Below are positions 46,323 through 58,842 of a stretch of DNA of 64,000 nucleotides, one piece after another. Position 1 is the first letter of the stretch. Each line of letters opens with the position of its first letter. The stretch is from NCBI GenBank assembly GCA_004352715.1, contig SCFE01000059.1, positions 1,404,730 through 1,468,729 on the forward strand, written 5' to 3'. Under the pieces are notes generated by a model that saw only the letters and a program-made list of their open reading frames with translations, was not told where the DNA came from and made no database searches. The DNA is from Hofstenia miamia (lineage: Eukaryota; Xenacoelomorpha; Acoela). Made by a program: the position numbers and the translations under genes.

Positions 46323-47925
46323 ATTGGAAATAATGCAATTTTCTTAATTACAGAAACTTGGCTTAAGCCTGATATCGATCCTAACTTGTTTAACCCAGAC
46401 CGACAATATTTTGAGGTTTTTACTGAAAATCGAATAGGTAGAGGTGGTGGACTTATGATAATTGTGCCAAAATCTTTAAAGCCAACACGTAAATCTGAAT
46501 ATGAACTTAATCACGAAATATTTGAATCGCTGTGGATAGAAATAAAATCAATAGAGAACTGTTTCCAAAAAGATTTGATTAACATAACTTATAATCCAAA
46601 TAAAAATTATCTAGTCGAATATTTAAATTATAAAATATACGAAATATCTGAAATATGTAATGATTATAACTCTCTAAATATATTCGGTGACTTTAATATT
46701 ANCGTAAATCTGAATATGAACTTAATCACGAAATATTTGAATCGCTGTGGATAGAAATAAAATCAATAGAGAACTGTTTCCAAAAAGATTTGATTAACAT
46801 AACTTATAATCCAAATAAAAATTATCTAGTCGAATATTTAAATTATAAAATATACGAAATATCTGAAATATGTAATGATTATAACTCTCTAAATATATTC
46901 GGTGACTTTAATATTAATTACTTTAACTCTTGTGAACGAAATTTTATAAATGAATTATGTGCTACTTGTAACCTTCATTGTGTAAATACGGTTTGTCCAA
47001 CTCGCATGAACAATTTAATTGATTACTTTTTTACTAATTCTGAAATTTCTCTCAAATCTTTAATGTTTGAATCATTTAGTGATCATGCACTGTGTACATA
47101 TATTAGTAACAAAACTACTAAAAGCAAGCAATTTAAAATCATAAATGCAAGAGACCATTTATCTTACTCAGATGAAAAAATGGAAAAGGCCTTAAAAACA
47201 CTCCATTTAACTATATTTACATATTAAATTCTGGACCTCAAATGATTAATTACATTGCAAAAGAAATCTAAAAAGCATTAAACACTGTTGCCCCAATTAA
47301 GATTAAAGCAATTAAATTACCTTTTTCAAACAACGACGATAATCAAGTCCGTAAATTAGTATCAATTAAACGAGAATTATTTGATCTTCCCAAATCCGAG
47401 CCGACAAAGACTAATTGGACCAATTACGAAAAATCAAAAAAGTAATTAAGCAATTAAAACAAAAAATTTACCTAAACCGCGGGAAAAATTCTTTAATCAA
47501 CTAAATTCTGCTCGAGAAAAATGCTGGTACATCCATAAATTTATTGGAAAATCTAAAGGTCTTTCATCCGAAATAAATGAATTAAACATCAATAATACTA
47601 CTGTTACAGACAAAACCCAAATACTAAATCATTTAAATTCAACATTCAAATAACTTGGACATTTCTGTTTCCCATCTTATAAGAAAAAACAAAATTCTGA
47701 TAATCTCAAACAGTCAAAACAATTTTCCTTTAGACTTGCTACAAGCAATGAATTAGAAACATTGTAAAAATCTTGATACCAACAAATCAACCGCTTCTTA
47801 TAATCTCCCATCTTTTATTATTAAACGTTTTTTTCCTATTTTTGGAGAACAATTATTAGTCGCATTTAATCAATGTATTATTGATTGTGAATTTCCAGAC
47901 TTACTAAAACAATCAGATATAACTC
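46323..47925 (+). pseudogene. APE-type LINE: endonuclease and start of reverse transcriptase
   Basis: Contains the endonuclease motifs LITETWLKP, GRGGGLMIIVPKSL, NIFGDFNINYF and SFSDHALC (the final S-D-H of APE nucleases). After frame breaks, the RT N-terminal region follows (SFRLATSNELE, IIDCEFPDLLKQSDI) and runs into the N gap at 47926. It resembles the LINE at 31.3 kb. Bases 46488-46701 are repeated exactly at 46703-46916 across a single N, which duplicates part of the nuclease and is probably an assembly join error. Confidence 0.75.
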
Positions 47926-48925
47926 NNNNNNNNNNNNNNNNNNNNNNNNNNNNNNNNNNNNNNNNNNNNNNNNNNNNNNNNNNNNNNNNNNNNNNNNNNN
48001 NNNNNNNNNNNNNNNNNNNNNNNNNNNNNNNNNNNNNNNNNNNNNNNNNNNNNNNNNNNNNNNNNNNNNNNNNNNNNNNNNNNNNNNNNNNNNNNNNNNN
48101 NNNNNNNNNNNNNNNNNNNNNNNNNNNNNNNNNNNNNNNNNNNNNNNNNNNNNNNNNNNNNNNNNNNNNNNNNNNNNNNNNNNNNNNNNNNNNNNNNNNN
48201 NNNNNNNNNNNNNNNNNNNNNNNNNNNNNNNNNNNNNNNNNNNNNNNNNNNNNNNNNNNNNNNNNNNNNNNNNNNNNNNNNNNNNNNNNNNNNNNNNNNN
48301 NNNNNNNNNNNNNNNNNNNNNNNNNNNNNNNNNNNNNNNNNNNNNNNNNNNNNNNNNNNNNNNNNNNNNNNNNNNNNNNNNNNNNNNNNNNNNNNNNNNN
48401 NNNNNNNNNNNNNNNNNNNNNNNNNNNNNNNNNNNNNNNNNNNNNNNNNNNNNNNNNNNNNNNNNNNNNNNNNNNNNNNNNNNNNNNNNNNNNNNNNNNN
48501 NNNNNNNNNNNNNNNNNNNNNNNNNNNNNNNNNNNNNNNNNNNNNNNNNNNNNNNNNNNNNNNNNNNNNNNNNNNNNNNNNNNNNNNNNNNNNNNNNNNN
48601 NNNNNNNNNNNNNNNNNNNNNNNNNNNNNNNNNNNNNNNNNNNNNNNNNNNNNNNNNNNNNNNNNNNNNNNNNNNNNNNNNNNNNNNNNNNNNNNNNNNN
48701 NNNNNNNNNNNNNNNNNNNNNNNNNNNNNNNNNNNNNNNNNNNNNNNNNNNNNNNNNNNNNNNNNNNNNNNNNNNNNNNNNNNNNNNNNNNNNNNNNNNN
48801 NNNNNNNNNNNNNNNNNNNNNNNNNNNNNNNNNNNNNNNNNNNNNNNNNNNNNNNNNNNNNNNNNNNNNNNNNNNNNNNNNNNNNNNNNNNNNNNNNNNN
48901 NNNNNNNNNNNNNNNNNNNNNNNNN
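47926..48925. other. Assembly gap (1000 N)
   Basis: Fixed-length run of N; true size unknown. It hides the rest of the LINE and the inner side of the right terminal repeat. Confidence 0.99.
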
Positions 48926-49006
48926 AGTGGGATGAAATGGACTCCACCTCTCGACCAATCAGAAAAAAGTGGGATGAAATGGACTCGCTTATATACTACT
49001 CATGCT

Positions 49007-50935
49007 ACAATCGCAAACCTCTGAAATAATAGGTCCACAAGTTCTCCCTGTAGACATTATAACAATTAACACATGCTTTGCTTTTAAACAAAATCAAATG
49101 ACAGTCAATAACATCAACAATTGCTAGTCTCTGCTAAAGGCCACACAACATCATGAAAAACAATGGCCCATTATCAACATCAAATCGCCATTCAGAAACT
49201 GTTCCACTACTTACATGCTAGCTACCCAGAAATCACTTACAGTGTCATCTCGATTACCAAAGAAACCACCAATCTACAAGGTCACTTCAAACCCATCAAA
49301 GTTATCACCTTACTGCCAAAAACCACTATCACAGTTTTTTTGTGATTAATATTAATTAAATAAAATTTACAAAATCAACATTACAATCATTACAAATATA
49401 TAAATAAATTAGTTTACAAAATTTTGCTTCTCACTTGGGTTAATTTTATTTTCTGGACGTCATCCCTGTACCACTTTGTTCTTTAATTTGGCATTTGACT
49501 TTTACTTGACATCAAATTAAAAGGCTTCAATTACATGAGTAAGTTGATGCTTGTCAATATTTCCTAAATTTTTTTTTATCACAGTTGAAGAAGACAAAAA
49601 ACTCCTCGCAAGATCATCGATACAACTCTCTCCACGAATTCAACAGCTCTTCAAGCACATTTCTAATGAGAAACTAACCAAAACAGAAGTCATTTCAAAT
49701 CTCACATGGATTAGACGCGCAAAACCAAAAACTGCTAATGGATAAATCGACTCTCAATAACAAAACGCAGATTCAAATTACTCCGATCCAATAAACTCTG
49801 GATAAAATTTCGGACATGGAGCTAATAAAAATGAACATGTTTGCAGAGTCATTCACTAAAACGGAACTCGAAACTTTCATGTCCCCCAATCAACAAACTG
49901 CTTTTGACATCGAATGCGCTCATACCAGATTCTTGATCACTCGAAAAACAAAACAATCTTTAACAAAAATATCAAAATTCGACATAATAGCTGAACTGGA
50001 TCACAAATCTTTTAATACCCTGTAACATTCGGAACAGCTCAAATCACGGAAACAACTGGCCACTGGCACCAACTCAAATCTCAAATTGCTACCGCCAATA
50101 AATTCTGCATCCCACCTCTATTAATCAGCATCCCCATCATTGCTCCTTACACTAAAGACAAATCAGTCCCACTGATCAAACATGCAATACCTTCATATAA
50201 GCTGCACTACAACACAACACATGATATTATGAATTTCAAGAGAACAAAACTTTTCACTACCCTACTCAGAGACAATGACCAAGGGTACAGATTACTTGTC
50301 AACACCAAAAACACCCCCAAAGACATTTAAAAAAAAGGAGCTCCAATCAGACAACAAATTGCAAATTTTAAAAACAAGCTAAACAAAAAGAAATTATAAT
50401 CCCTAACCTTATTCACTGGGTCAACCTTCTCCAGGAAAATCTCCGATATTACGATGTATCAAAAAGAATCGAAGTCGTCACCATGATCTCTGCAGAAGTA
50501 TATAATCCTGATCAGATGATGGAAGAACTCATTCTAAAGCACATAAAATTTCTCTACAAACTACAAATTATCACCAGTCACCTTCTTCCATTTTCCAATT
50601 TTTCTTCGCGGATGCCAGATTGGACACAGCAATGGCCAACACCTCCAATGTGGACGCCAAGATGACGTTAATGAATCCACTCAAAGACCAAAAACTATGT
50701 AGAGCTTTCTACGATATCTTCCAATGAAGACTAAACAACCTTTGCCAATCGATAATCATACCAGCGCCAATCCAAAACCTAAAATACGTTTGGTATCATA
50801 AACAAAAAACAACACAAATCGAAACTTTAGCTTACCTCAGTTGAGATAAGGACATCACAAACATTACATGGGAAGACATTGAAACCCTGAAATACTTGGA
50901 TGATACATACAAACTAATCCAACAACCATCGCACT
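49007..50935 (+). pseudogene. Unknown repeat protein X, copy B
   Basis: Continues from the part before the inserted element. 49163-49345 encodes IQKLFHYLHASYPEITYSVI. After a possible acceptor at ~49585, EEDKKLLARSSIQLSPRIQQ follows. 49816-50025 encodes MSPNQQTAFDIECAHTRFLI. 50025-50330 and 50483-50730, in changing frames, match copy A at 11.96-12.76 kb (FCIPP, PYTKDK, DQGYRLLV, DAKMTLM). Two copies in 64 kb show that X is a mobile or repetitive gene. No catalytic motif, signal or membrane segment is visible. Confidence 0.5.
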
Positions 50936-51004
50936 AAAAACTCTCTCCAACCACATCATGGCAGCATTGGGTGGGCGTGTGGCATCGGCCTATAATTTGC
51001 CGCC

Positions 51005-51481
51005 ATCATTCTCCATTTTTATGTTTCACTTTCTCTATTGCATTCCTCAACGCACTCTGCTTCTCTCTGCTAGGCGTCTCCAATGATTTGCAAATTTGTG
51101 CCGCAATTCGTATCATGCTGTTGACGTGGATAGACTTTTACTTAGTTCTGCCATTGGCAGGTTGTCATGTGCTATTTACATTAATTTTTAATTAAATAGC
51201 GCAGCTCTGTGCGCGATTGGTTAATAAAAATTNNNNNNNNNNNNNNNNNNNNNATCATTCTCCATTTTTATGTTTCACTTTCTCTATTGCATTCCTCAAC
51301 GCACTCTGCTTCTCTCTGCTAGGCGTCTCCAATGATTTGCAAATTTGTGCCGCAATTCGTATCATGCTGTTGACGTGGATAGACTTTTACTTAGTTCTGC
51401 CATTGGCAGGTTGTCATGTGCTATTTACATTAATTTTTAATTAAATAGCGCAGCTCTGTGCGCGATTGGTTAATAAAAATT
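51005..51481 (+). repeat. Duplicated 228 bp unit (X tail plus LTR start) around a 21-N gap
   Basis: 51005-51232 recurs at 51254-51481 without a difference that I could find, with 21 N between; this is probably one locus assembled twice. Within it, TTCTGCCATTGGCAGGTTGT (51149 onward) matches the LTR start after X copy A and at 10.03 kb. TGTGCGCGATTGG followed by TTAATAAAAA resembles a later LTR segment. X copy B therefore also ends at an LTR-like sequence. Confidence 0.7.
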
Positions 51482-51959
51482 TAGTTTTGCCCAACTAATT
51501 TGCTATTTTATCTGCTATATTCTATTAGATGATCATAAGTAGCTAAGCTTTCTACGGAATTGAAGGGGGCTGCATAGGTTGTAATTCCGCGGGAGGATGT
51601 GCTCGGTAGTCTCATCAATCTATGCAGACCTGCTCCTTTCTGGGGTTTAGCTGATCCAGAATAGTTCATTATTTGTTTTTTGGTGTGCGCTATCATGCTT
51701 TGCATTGGCAAGTTTTGCCATTATATCTCTCATGACTCCCATAGCAGGTCATTATATGGTTTTATCGGTATACACGAGTTAGTCCAGATCTTAGACACAT
51801 TGTTTTGCGGACAGTGGTATTAAATATAACTCTAACTAACCGCTCTCTAAATGGTGCATGGAACTATTTTGAGCATGCGATAGTTGATACTACGCTCTCA
51901 TCAAGTTATTGCTTTATACTTTCATATATTGTTACGCTAACTCTGATGATGCGCTAGAA
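51482..51959. other. No gene recognised
   Basis: Possibly the rest of the LTR-like repeat. A short - strand frame (51711-51508) has no known domain. Confidence 0.35.
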
Positions 51960-51978
51960 TATATATATATATATATAT

Positions 51979-53255
51979 ACGGGGTTATTCATAGCAATAG
52001 CCGGATTTTAAATAGCTGTTGTTTATAGATAAAAAAGATCGACACAAAAAAACATATGTATTATATAACGCAATGATAAGCATTCACAATTCAGTTATCA
52101 AAGTTCAACCTTTGATGAGGACGCACTTCTCCAATCAGAACCTGCTGCAGCATTTCCAAGTCGATATTGGCGACAGCTGCACTGATTTTTTCCTTCAGTT
52201 GATAGATAGAGCGTGCCTGGGTTTTGTACACTTCATTCTTGATTTTTCCCCAAAGAAAGAAAGCACAGGGACTGAGGTCCGAACTTCTAACAGGGCATGG
52301 CACTGTCTCTGAACCTCGACCAATCCAAACTTGAGTGAAGTGTTAAGCAGGAATTCTCTTACACTTCGACACCAATGCGGTGGTGCAGCATCTTGTTGAA
52401 ACCTGACTTTCCTTAAGACACGTTAACGACGAAGATAAGGAATTAGACATTGCATCAGCATGTTAAGATAATTGGATCCATTGACATTGTCTTCAAAAAA
52501 GAACGGACCAACGATACCTCCCTTCCCTATGGCTGCCCACACAACAACCTTCGGGCTTTTCAGAGGCACCTCTTGGTGCCAATTTGGATTGTGGTCTAAC
52601 CAATAGCGGCAATTATGGCGATTCACCACACCGTTTAGGTAGAAATTGAACTCATCAGATGATATGAACAAATTGAACGATTCAGGATCATCCTGAAGAA
52701 GTTGCAATTCGGATTCAGCAAACACTTTTCTATGAGCGATGTATTCTTCAGTTAGTTGCTGGACTATCGTCATCTTGTATGGATGAAAGTTGCTTGCTTT
52801 TAGGATTCGAACAATCGATGACTGGCTGACATTGAGTTCCATAGATGCTCCACGTGTCGATTGGTGCTGATGGTCCTTGAAAAAAGTATTCACCTTCTCA
52901 GTGTTTTCGTCACCCGTCGCGGTAACTTGAGGACCTTGTTTTGGTAGAAAGATACTGCCTGTTGTTCATAAATTGTCAGCGTGTCTTTTCGTTTGTCTTT
53001 CAGAGGGTGGAGTCACATTTTTTCCAAAGAATGAATGGAATTTTCTGACTGCACTTGCATAAGAATGATCATTCAAGTACCAAACGATAATCATAAATTT
53101 TTGCTCCGTATCACAATCCATTATGAAAAATCAATAATCAATGAAAAAGTAACTATATTTGTATGGTAAATGCTAACATGTATGTATTATATATAATAAT
53201 GTTCAATAGACAACTGTATCATTCTTAATAAAAAACTTATTAGCTTTTAAAATCC
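51979..53255 (-). mobile_element. Decayed mariner-type transposon between (TA)n tracts
   Basis: Flanked by TA microsatellites (51960-51978 and 53256-53276). Near each end an inverted CGGATTTTAAA...AGCT is seen, 24 bp in from the left edge and close to the right edge, so the right end may be clipped. The transposase is on the - strand. Confidence 0.6.
52091..53121 (-). pseudogene. IS630/Tc1/mariner-superfamily transposase, frameshifted
   Basis: Starts with MDCDTEQKFMIIVWYLNDHS, a DUF4817-type helix-turn-helix, at 53121. The long frame 52893-52423 carries a second helix-turn-helix (ELNVSQSSIVRILKASNFHP), then the first catalytic Asp in FISSDEFNF and the block KSPKVVVWAAIGKGGIVGPF. After a frame change comes RFQQDAAPPHW with the second Asp, and at 52303-52091 RSSDLSPCAFFLWG with the third. 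At least two frameshifts and a stop make it inactive. Confidence 0.8.
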
Positions 53256-53278
53256 GTGTATATATATATATATATATA

Positions 53279-54458
53279 GCTCCGATCAAAAAAATGAGAA
53301 AAAAACATTCAAATACGAAAACCCTTCAACGATAGTAAACAAGTCTTTTCATCTCATTAAATTGGGCGATCACGCACAATCAACAATAGTACCCGTAAAC
53401 ACACCAGATGGGAAAAGGTACTTTATGAATTTTTACTAAGCATGTCTCATCAAGATGCAAGAAAAGTTCTGCAATATCTTTACTCTATTGGAACCACAGA
53501 AGGCAAAACTTTACTCAAGATATTGAGTATGAACTCAAAAACATTCTACAGAAACTTCAAAGAGTTGACTGAAACAAACACGCTAAAACGGAAGAAAGGA
53601 AATGGGTGCCACCACAAATTATTGACTGGAAGTGAACCAAAGAGTTTCGACACAATTGCTTTACAAAACCCATTAAAATCAACCGCTCATTTGAATTCAA
53701 GTTTCAAGAAATTTATAACAAAGTTGTCTCAACATCGGCCCTGCATCGGGCAATTTCAAAGACAAGGATCTGTAAAATAACGTACGAGGAGTGCAACTAG
53801 TGAAATTAAAACAGAAAGAAAACAGGGGATAGCTTCTGTGAAACATGGTCGTTGGATGGAATTTTCTGAAATGTTTTCTTAATTGATAAGTCTATGTTCC
53901 AGCTCATAGAAACAACATTGCTAATTGGTCTACGACAGCCAAGACGCCTCTCGAGCCATCTCCAAAATATTCCCAAAAATGCATGGCTTGAGGTGCTTTG
54001 AGCTATAAAAGTTTTTACCTGAAAATTGTGGAAGATGGTACTGTGGACAGATCAAAGTATACTGATATTTTAGCAGAGTTTATCCCATTTGTGGACCGGT
54101 GTTATCGGACTGCATGGATTCTTCAGCAAGATGGGGCTACCCCCCCATACTTCAAAACATACCCAAGATTTGTTCAGCAAAAAAAATCTGCAAATTTTGC
54201 AGTAGCCGGCCAACTACTGGTTCTTTCACGTATAAAGATCTTTGCGGATCATGAAGAACGATGTGGAAAAGAAAAATTCCAAAATATGCAAAAAACCTGA
54301 AGCAATATTTGCTGGAGTCCAAAGAAAAAATAACACCGAGAATGGAAAAGAATTTGATGGACTCAATTAAGGTCAGATTTTTTACATAAACTTATAGAAA
54401 ACTTAATTTGCCATCGTTTGATATAAATTTGGTTACTGTGCGTGTTTTCGATCGGAGC
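53279..54458 (+). mobile_element. Decayed Tc1-like transposon, 1.18 kb
   Basis: Inverted ends GCTCCGATCAAAAA (left) and GATCGGAGC (right, preceded by TTTTC). It begins straight after the (TA)n tract that ends the mariner element. 53442-53780 encodes an N-terminal helix-turn-helix (YLYSIGTTEGKTLLKILSMN). 53998-54300 encodes the core with RTAWILQQDGATPPYF, containing the second catalytic Asp. The frames between are broken. Confidence 0.65.
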
Positions 54459-55689
54459 AATATTACTTTAAATATTATTTAAAATATAAAAAGCACTTTA
54501 CACTGAACAGCTGCTGAAAGGCATGATGTAACATAAACAGAGAAGTGTGTTTGATTAAACTTCCGCGCAGCAATGTAGAGTGAAAGATAAAGCACTGTTG
54601 TTACGTTTGCAGCCTGAATTCCAAACAAAAGTGCAGATCTTATCAATGACAACCATTCTAAACATTGAAAAATTAAATATAATAATAATGTGAAAAACAT
54701 AGTTTGACTTAGTACTGTGTATATGAAGTTTTCTAGAGAAGTTTTCTTAGAGAAGCTGAGAAATACTGCAAAACTATAAGCCCAAATTATTTTTTAAAAA
54801 TATTTGTTGGGAACGTTTGCGCAATTATATGTTTACTCTAACACAACTTCTACTTAGTCAATTTTTTGTGTATTTTTTGTATAACATGTTTTTATCGATT
54901 ATTAAATATGTTGGACAAATTTTTCCCAAAATATTAAAAATGCATCCAATTTTTTTACATTCATTTAGTTACTTATATTCATTCTACCAAAACAACACGG
55001 AACAATAGAATTAAATAGGAATGTGAAATCATATGTATTTGAATGACGGAAGAGTAAACATGGTTTCGCGAACTCCTCAATTTTTTAAAGGATATTACAG
55101 TATTTCGTACTATTTTGAGTGGAGTAGATTCAAGCACCTCGTCTAAATTTCCAATGCATCACAAAATAAAATTATGAATTTTAGACGTCTCAATTACATT
55201 CATCAAACCGAAATCTTGCGGACATCTCATATAGAAATACTATTATTGAGAATTACATGAGTCAATATTAGCATAGGTTAATGATATAAAAACGAATATT
55301 CTTTTGCTTTCTAAAAAAATTATTGCCACTATTCTAAATGCATCACAGAAAAAAGAATTATGCAACAATATTGAAGAAGCAACAGATAATAAATTTAAAA
55401 TAAATGTTGCTGGCATTAGTGTCGTCAAATGAAGTGATGAGACATTAAAAATGAAAATTTTTGCAGGTGGAAGAAATACTGACAAAATAAAATTCAAATC
55501 CCACAAATTCATAGAATGATTATAACTTCAATAGCTATATTTCAGTTTATCCTTTTAGCATATTTTTATGTACTTAAAATCTGTAAATTATATATACATT
55601 CTAATATATGCATATTTACAAATTTCAAATATACAAAATGCTACAAACTAAAAACAAACTAAGCTACAGATTAAAAAGTTAAAGAATTA

Positions 55690-55731
<42 letters not shown>

Positions 55732-57903
55732 GGAAAATGTGGTAACAATTAAAAATTAAAAGCCATGTTACGAAAATTAATAATCGACGTCGTAACTCCA
55801 ATTAGTAATTGAATTCCACAAACCCTGTTTGCTGTTAATTTATCTATCAGATCNNNNNNNNNNNNNNNNNNNNNNNNNNNNNNNNNNNNNNNNNNNNNNN
55901 NNNNNNNNNNNNNNNNNNNNNNNNNNNNNNNNNNNNNNNNNNNNNNNNNNNNNNNNNNNNNNNNNNNNNNNNNNNNNNNNNNNNNNNNNNNNNNNNNNNN
56001 NNNNNNNNNNNNNNNNNNNNNNNNNNNNNNNNNNNNNNNNNNNNNNNNNNNNNNNNNNNNNNNNNNNNNNNNNNNNNNNNNNNNNNNNNNNNNNNNNNNN
56101 NNNNNNNNNNNNNNNNNNNNNNNNNNNNNNNNNNNNNNNNNNNNNNNNNNNNNNNNNNNNNNNNNNNNNNNNNNNNNNNNNNNNNNNNNNNNNNNNNNNN
56201 NNNNNNNNNNNNNNNNNNNNNNNNNNNNNNNNNNNNNNNNNNNNNNNNNNNNNNNNNNNNNNNNNNNNNNNNNNNNNNNNNNNNNNNNNNNNNNNNNNNN
56301 NNNNNNNNNNNNNNNNNNNNNNNNNNNNNNNNNNNNNNNNNNNNNNNNNNNNNNNNNNNNNNNNNNNNNNNNNNNNNNNNNNNNNNNNNNNNNNNNNNNN
56401 NNNNNNNNNNNNNNNNNNNNNNNNNNNNNNNNNNNNNNNNNNNNNNNNNNNNNNNNNNNNNNNNNNNNNNNNNNNNNNNNNNNNNNNNNNNNNNNNNNNN
56501 NNNNNNNNNNNNNNNNNNNNNNNNNNNNNNNNNNNNNNNNNNNNNNNNNNNNNNNNNNNNNNNNNNNNNNNNNNNNNNNNNNNNNNNNNNNNNNNNNNNN
56601 NNNNNNNNNNNNNNNNNNNNNNNNNNNNNNNNNNNNNNNNNNNNNNNNNNNNNNNNNNNNNNNNNNNNNNNNNNNNNNNNNNNNNNNNNNNNNNNNNNNN
56701 NNNNNNNNNNNNNNNNNNNNNNNNNNNNNNNNNNNNNNNNNNNNNNNNNNNNNNNNNNNNNNNNNNNNNNNNNNNNNNNNNNNNNNNNNNNNNNNNNNNN
56801 NNNNNNNNNNNNNNNNNNNNNNNNNNNNNNNNNNNNNNNNNNNNNNNNNNNNNGTTCAATAATAATTTCCTTAATACAATTTAATAGTATGTTTAAAAAT
56901 ATTACAAATTTTTATTTATAAATTAGTATCAATTTTAATTGACAGATGTTCACTGTTCCATTTTTTCCTAAGTTCTTCAGTAAATGTCTCGGAGTTAGAT
57001 TGAATTCTTTGTGAACTAAATTACGACAAGTTAGCAACGAAAAGTATAAAATGTAATAAGTTAGTCAATGAAAAGCGAGGCAGATGCAAATATCCAGGAT
57101 ATAAAGTCAAGCAAAAACTTTTTGCATAATGTACAAACTTTCTTTGTGTATATCAGAGCGATATTTTGTGTGATTTTCTGCATACTCATGAAATTTGATT
57201 CTTTTGGATTTTTTATTTTAAGATAAGTACATGTATACATATAATCAGTAACAAATTTGTATCGATCAATACTCAAACTACAGCTAAAACAATCAATAGT
57301 ATTTTCACAAAACCATTTAGCGCAATGCCCATTGTATCTTTAAAGATACCGAACTAGTTCGCACCTATACATATATTTTTTTAAACAAATGGAAAAAGCA
57401 ATTAATTAGTCAATGCTTCTTAAAACAATAAAATAGTTGGATACTTTTTGTATAGTAATTTATGCAGATATAAAGATATGCAATATTTTTTTATCATAAT
57501 TTGAAAATTCAGATGAACATGCATAAGCTTATAAGCCAAAAATTGCTTTTTGCCATATTGAAATAACTATTTTGGTATTAGGGTACTTTAGTGTTCCAAA
57601 AGAATTAAATTTTGAGCTTTGGACCACCATTTGTTAAAGTTTTTTCTATTAAATTTTACTGTTATTTTTGAAGTTATGCACATGTATTTCCTATATCTCC
57701 CTAGTGTCCCTAGTGATGCCAATGAGCAAACTGAAATTATTAAATCACTATCTACATGCATAAAAGGACATTTCTAAGACTCCTCCGAAATTTGGAAGTG
57801 TTGTTATTGCTACCAATGCTTCATATGTTGAAGCTTAATATAGCAATCAAACTCTTAATACAATACAACTACAATCTTTTTTTTAATTAGAAAACTGACT
57901 TAC
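54459..57903. other. No gene secured; (TA)n and a 1000-N gap
   Basis: (AT)n at 55691-55728 and N at 55854-56853. A + strand stretch at ~55310-55430 (contains IIATILNASQKKELC) looks weakly coding but has no further support. Confidence 0.4.
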
Positions 57904-58094
57904 TCATTGACATTTTTCTCATTTTGGCTTGAAATCATGTTAAAATCTGTATCCCAATGCTTAAATCTCTTTGATTTTTCAACGTCGAAGAGATAAGTCG
58001 ACTCGTTTGGTTTACTGTATTGTCGTCGTTGTTGAAATAATAAATACTCTTTTTCATACACCGATAGTAGTTTTCGGTAGTAAGTTTCCATCAA
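57904..58094 (-). CDS. Probable first exon of an unknown gene
   Basis: From ATG 58094 (or 58091, the second Met) 63 residues follow: METYYRKLLSVYEKEYLLFQ, YLFDVEKSKRFKHWDTDFNM, then ISSQNEKNVNE. The exon meets a perfect donor GTAAGT at 57903, within the codon before an in-frame TAA. Composition is polar and aromatic, unlike random AT-rich frames. Further exons would lie to the left, possibly beyond the 55.9-56.9 kb gap. Family not recognised. Confidence 0.4.
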
Positions 58095-58556
58095 ACAAAA
58101 TCTAGTTCACAAATGCTCTTCTAATTAAGTAATTATTTAGAGAGGCTAAGGATTTTCTGTCTCGGATTTTTTTCTAACGCCGAAAACAATGTATTTCCGC
58201 TTTCGTTATATGCGAGGAAGTACTAATTCTTAATTACATTATGTAAACAACTTGTCCAAATTAAAATTTTATGCACACAATTTGCTAAGTTGACATGAAA
58301 TTTATAAATTATAATTTTAGTATTTCTAATATCATTCATAAGTCCGTTTGTTAAATCAATATGGGAATTCGTCTTCCATTGCACGTTTGAATTTAGTAGT
58401 TTGTTCAAAGGTGTTTTGAAACCAATTGAATGGATGTATTTTGACAGCTCAATGCAAAATATTAATAAATCCTTATTTTACAATTTAAAGGACTGCCAAG
58501 AAAGCACACATGTTTAATTTGGCAAACATGTAAGTGATTTTAAACTCATTAACATC
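58095..58556. promoter_or_regulatory. Possible shared promoter between two divergent exons
   Basis: 462 bp separate two head-to-head start codons. The section near 58140-58215 is less AT-rich than its surroundings (contains CTCGG, CGCCG and GCGAGG). No single element can be defended. Confidence 0.25.
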
Positions 58557-58842
58557 ATGAAAGGGATACCTCCTGGTTTCATTGAGGAATTAATTGAAAT
58601 TGCCGAAGAAACGCGTGAAAACATTCCACGCGTACAAGAGCGAAGTAATGGCAATCTCATTGCGTTAATTCTGCATATGATTGGTTTCGTTTTTAACATT
58701 CTTTGTTTGCAAACTTCATTTTGGGTTAAAGCTAGTGTCACACAGGCAAACGTTACAACTAACTTTCATTTCGGATTATTTTTGAAATGCGGAAAATCCT
58801 TAAATGCCACTATAAATCCCTGTTTATTGTTTCATGATGCAG
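58557..58842 (+). CDS. First exon of a claudin-like four-span membrane protein
   Basis: ATG 58557 begins a 95-residue exon that ends after one base of the next codon at donor GTAATG (58843). A polar N-terminal segment (~35 residues) precedes a helix (NLIALILHMIGFVFNILCLQ). The first outer loop starts with SFWVKA and contains FHFGLFLKC...NPC, which fits the claudin-type W - GL(W/F) - C - C signature. This loop also has three possible N-glycosylation sites (NVT, NAT). Claudin-type proteins form paracellular seals or act as channel subunits. The remaining exons were not found. Confidence 0.5.

Larger units (their letters stand above)
45305..49000. mobile_element. 3.7 kb terminal-inverted-repeat element with 6 bp target duplication
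   Basis: Both ends carry the same inverted repeat, starting AGTAGTATATAAGCGAG, identical over all 75 bp visible at the right end (48926-49000). CATGCT flanks it directly on each side (45299-45304 and 49001-49006). The element sits inside the reading frame of protein X. The repeat contains tandem 42 bp units. A 6 bp duplication and long repeats starting with AG are features of Polintons, but the visible interior is LINE debris and a 1000-N gap, with no polymerase or integrase. It may be a non-autonomous relative or an unclassified element. Confidence 0.8.

Noticed and set aside
54479-55008. Hydrophobic frames on both strands as small membrane proteins
   Set aside because: Hydrophobicity follows from T-rich sequence; no conserved pattern.
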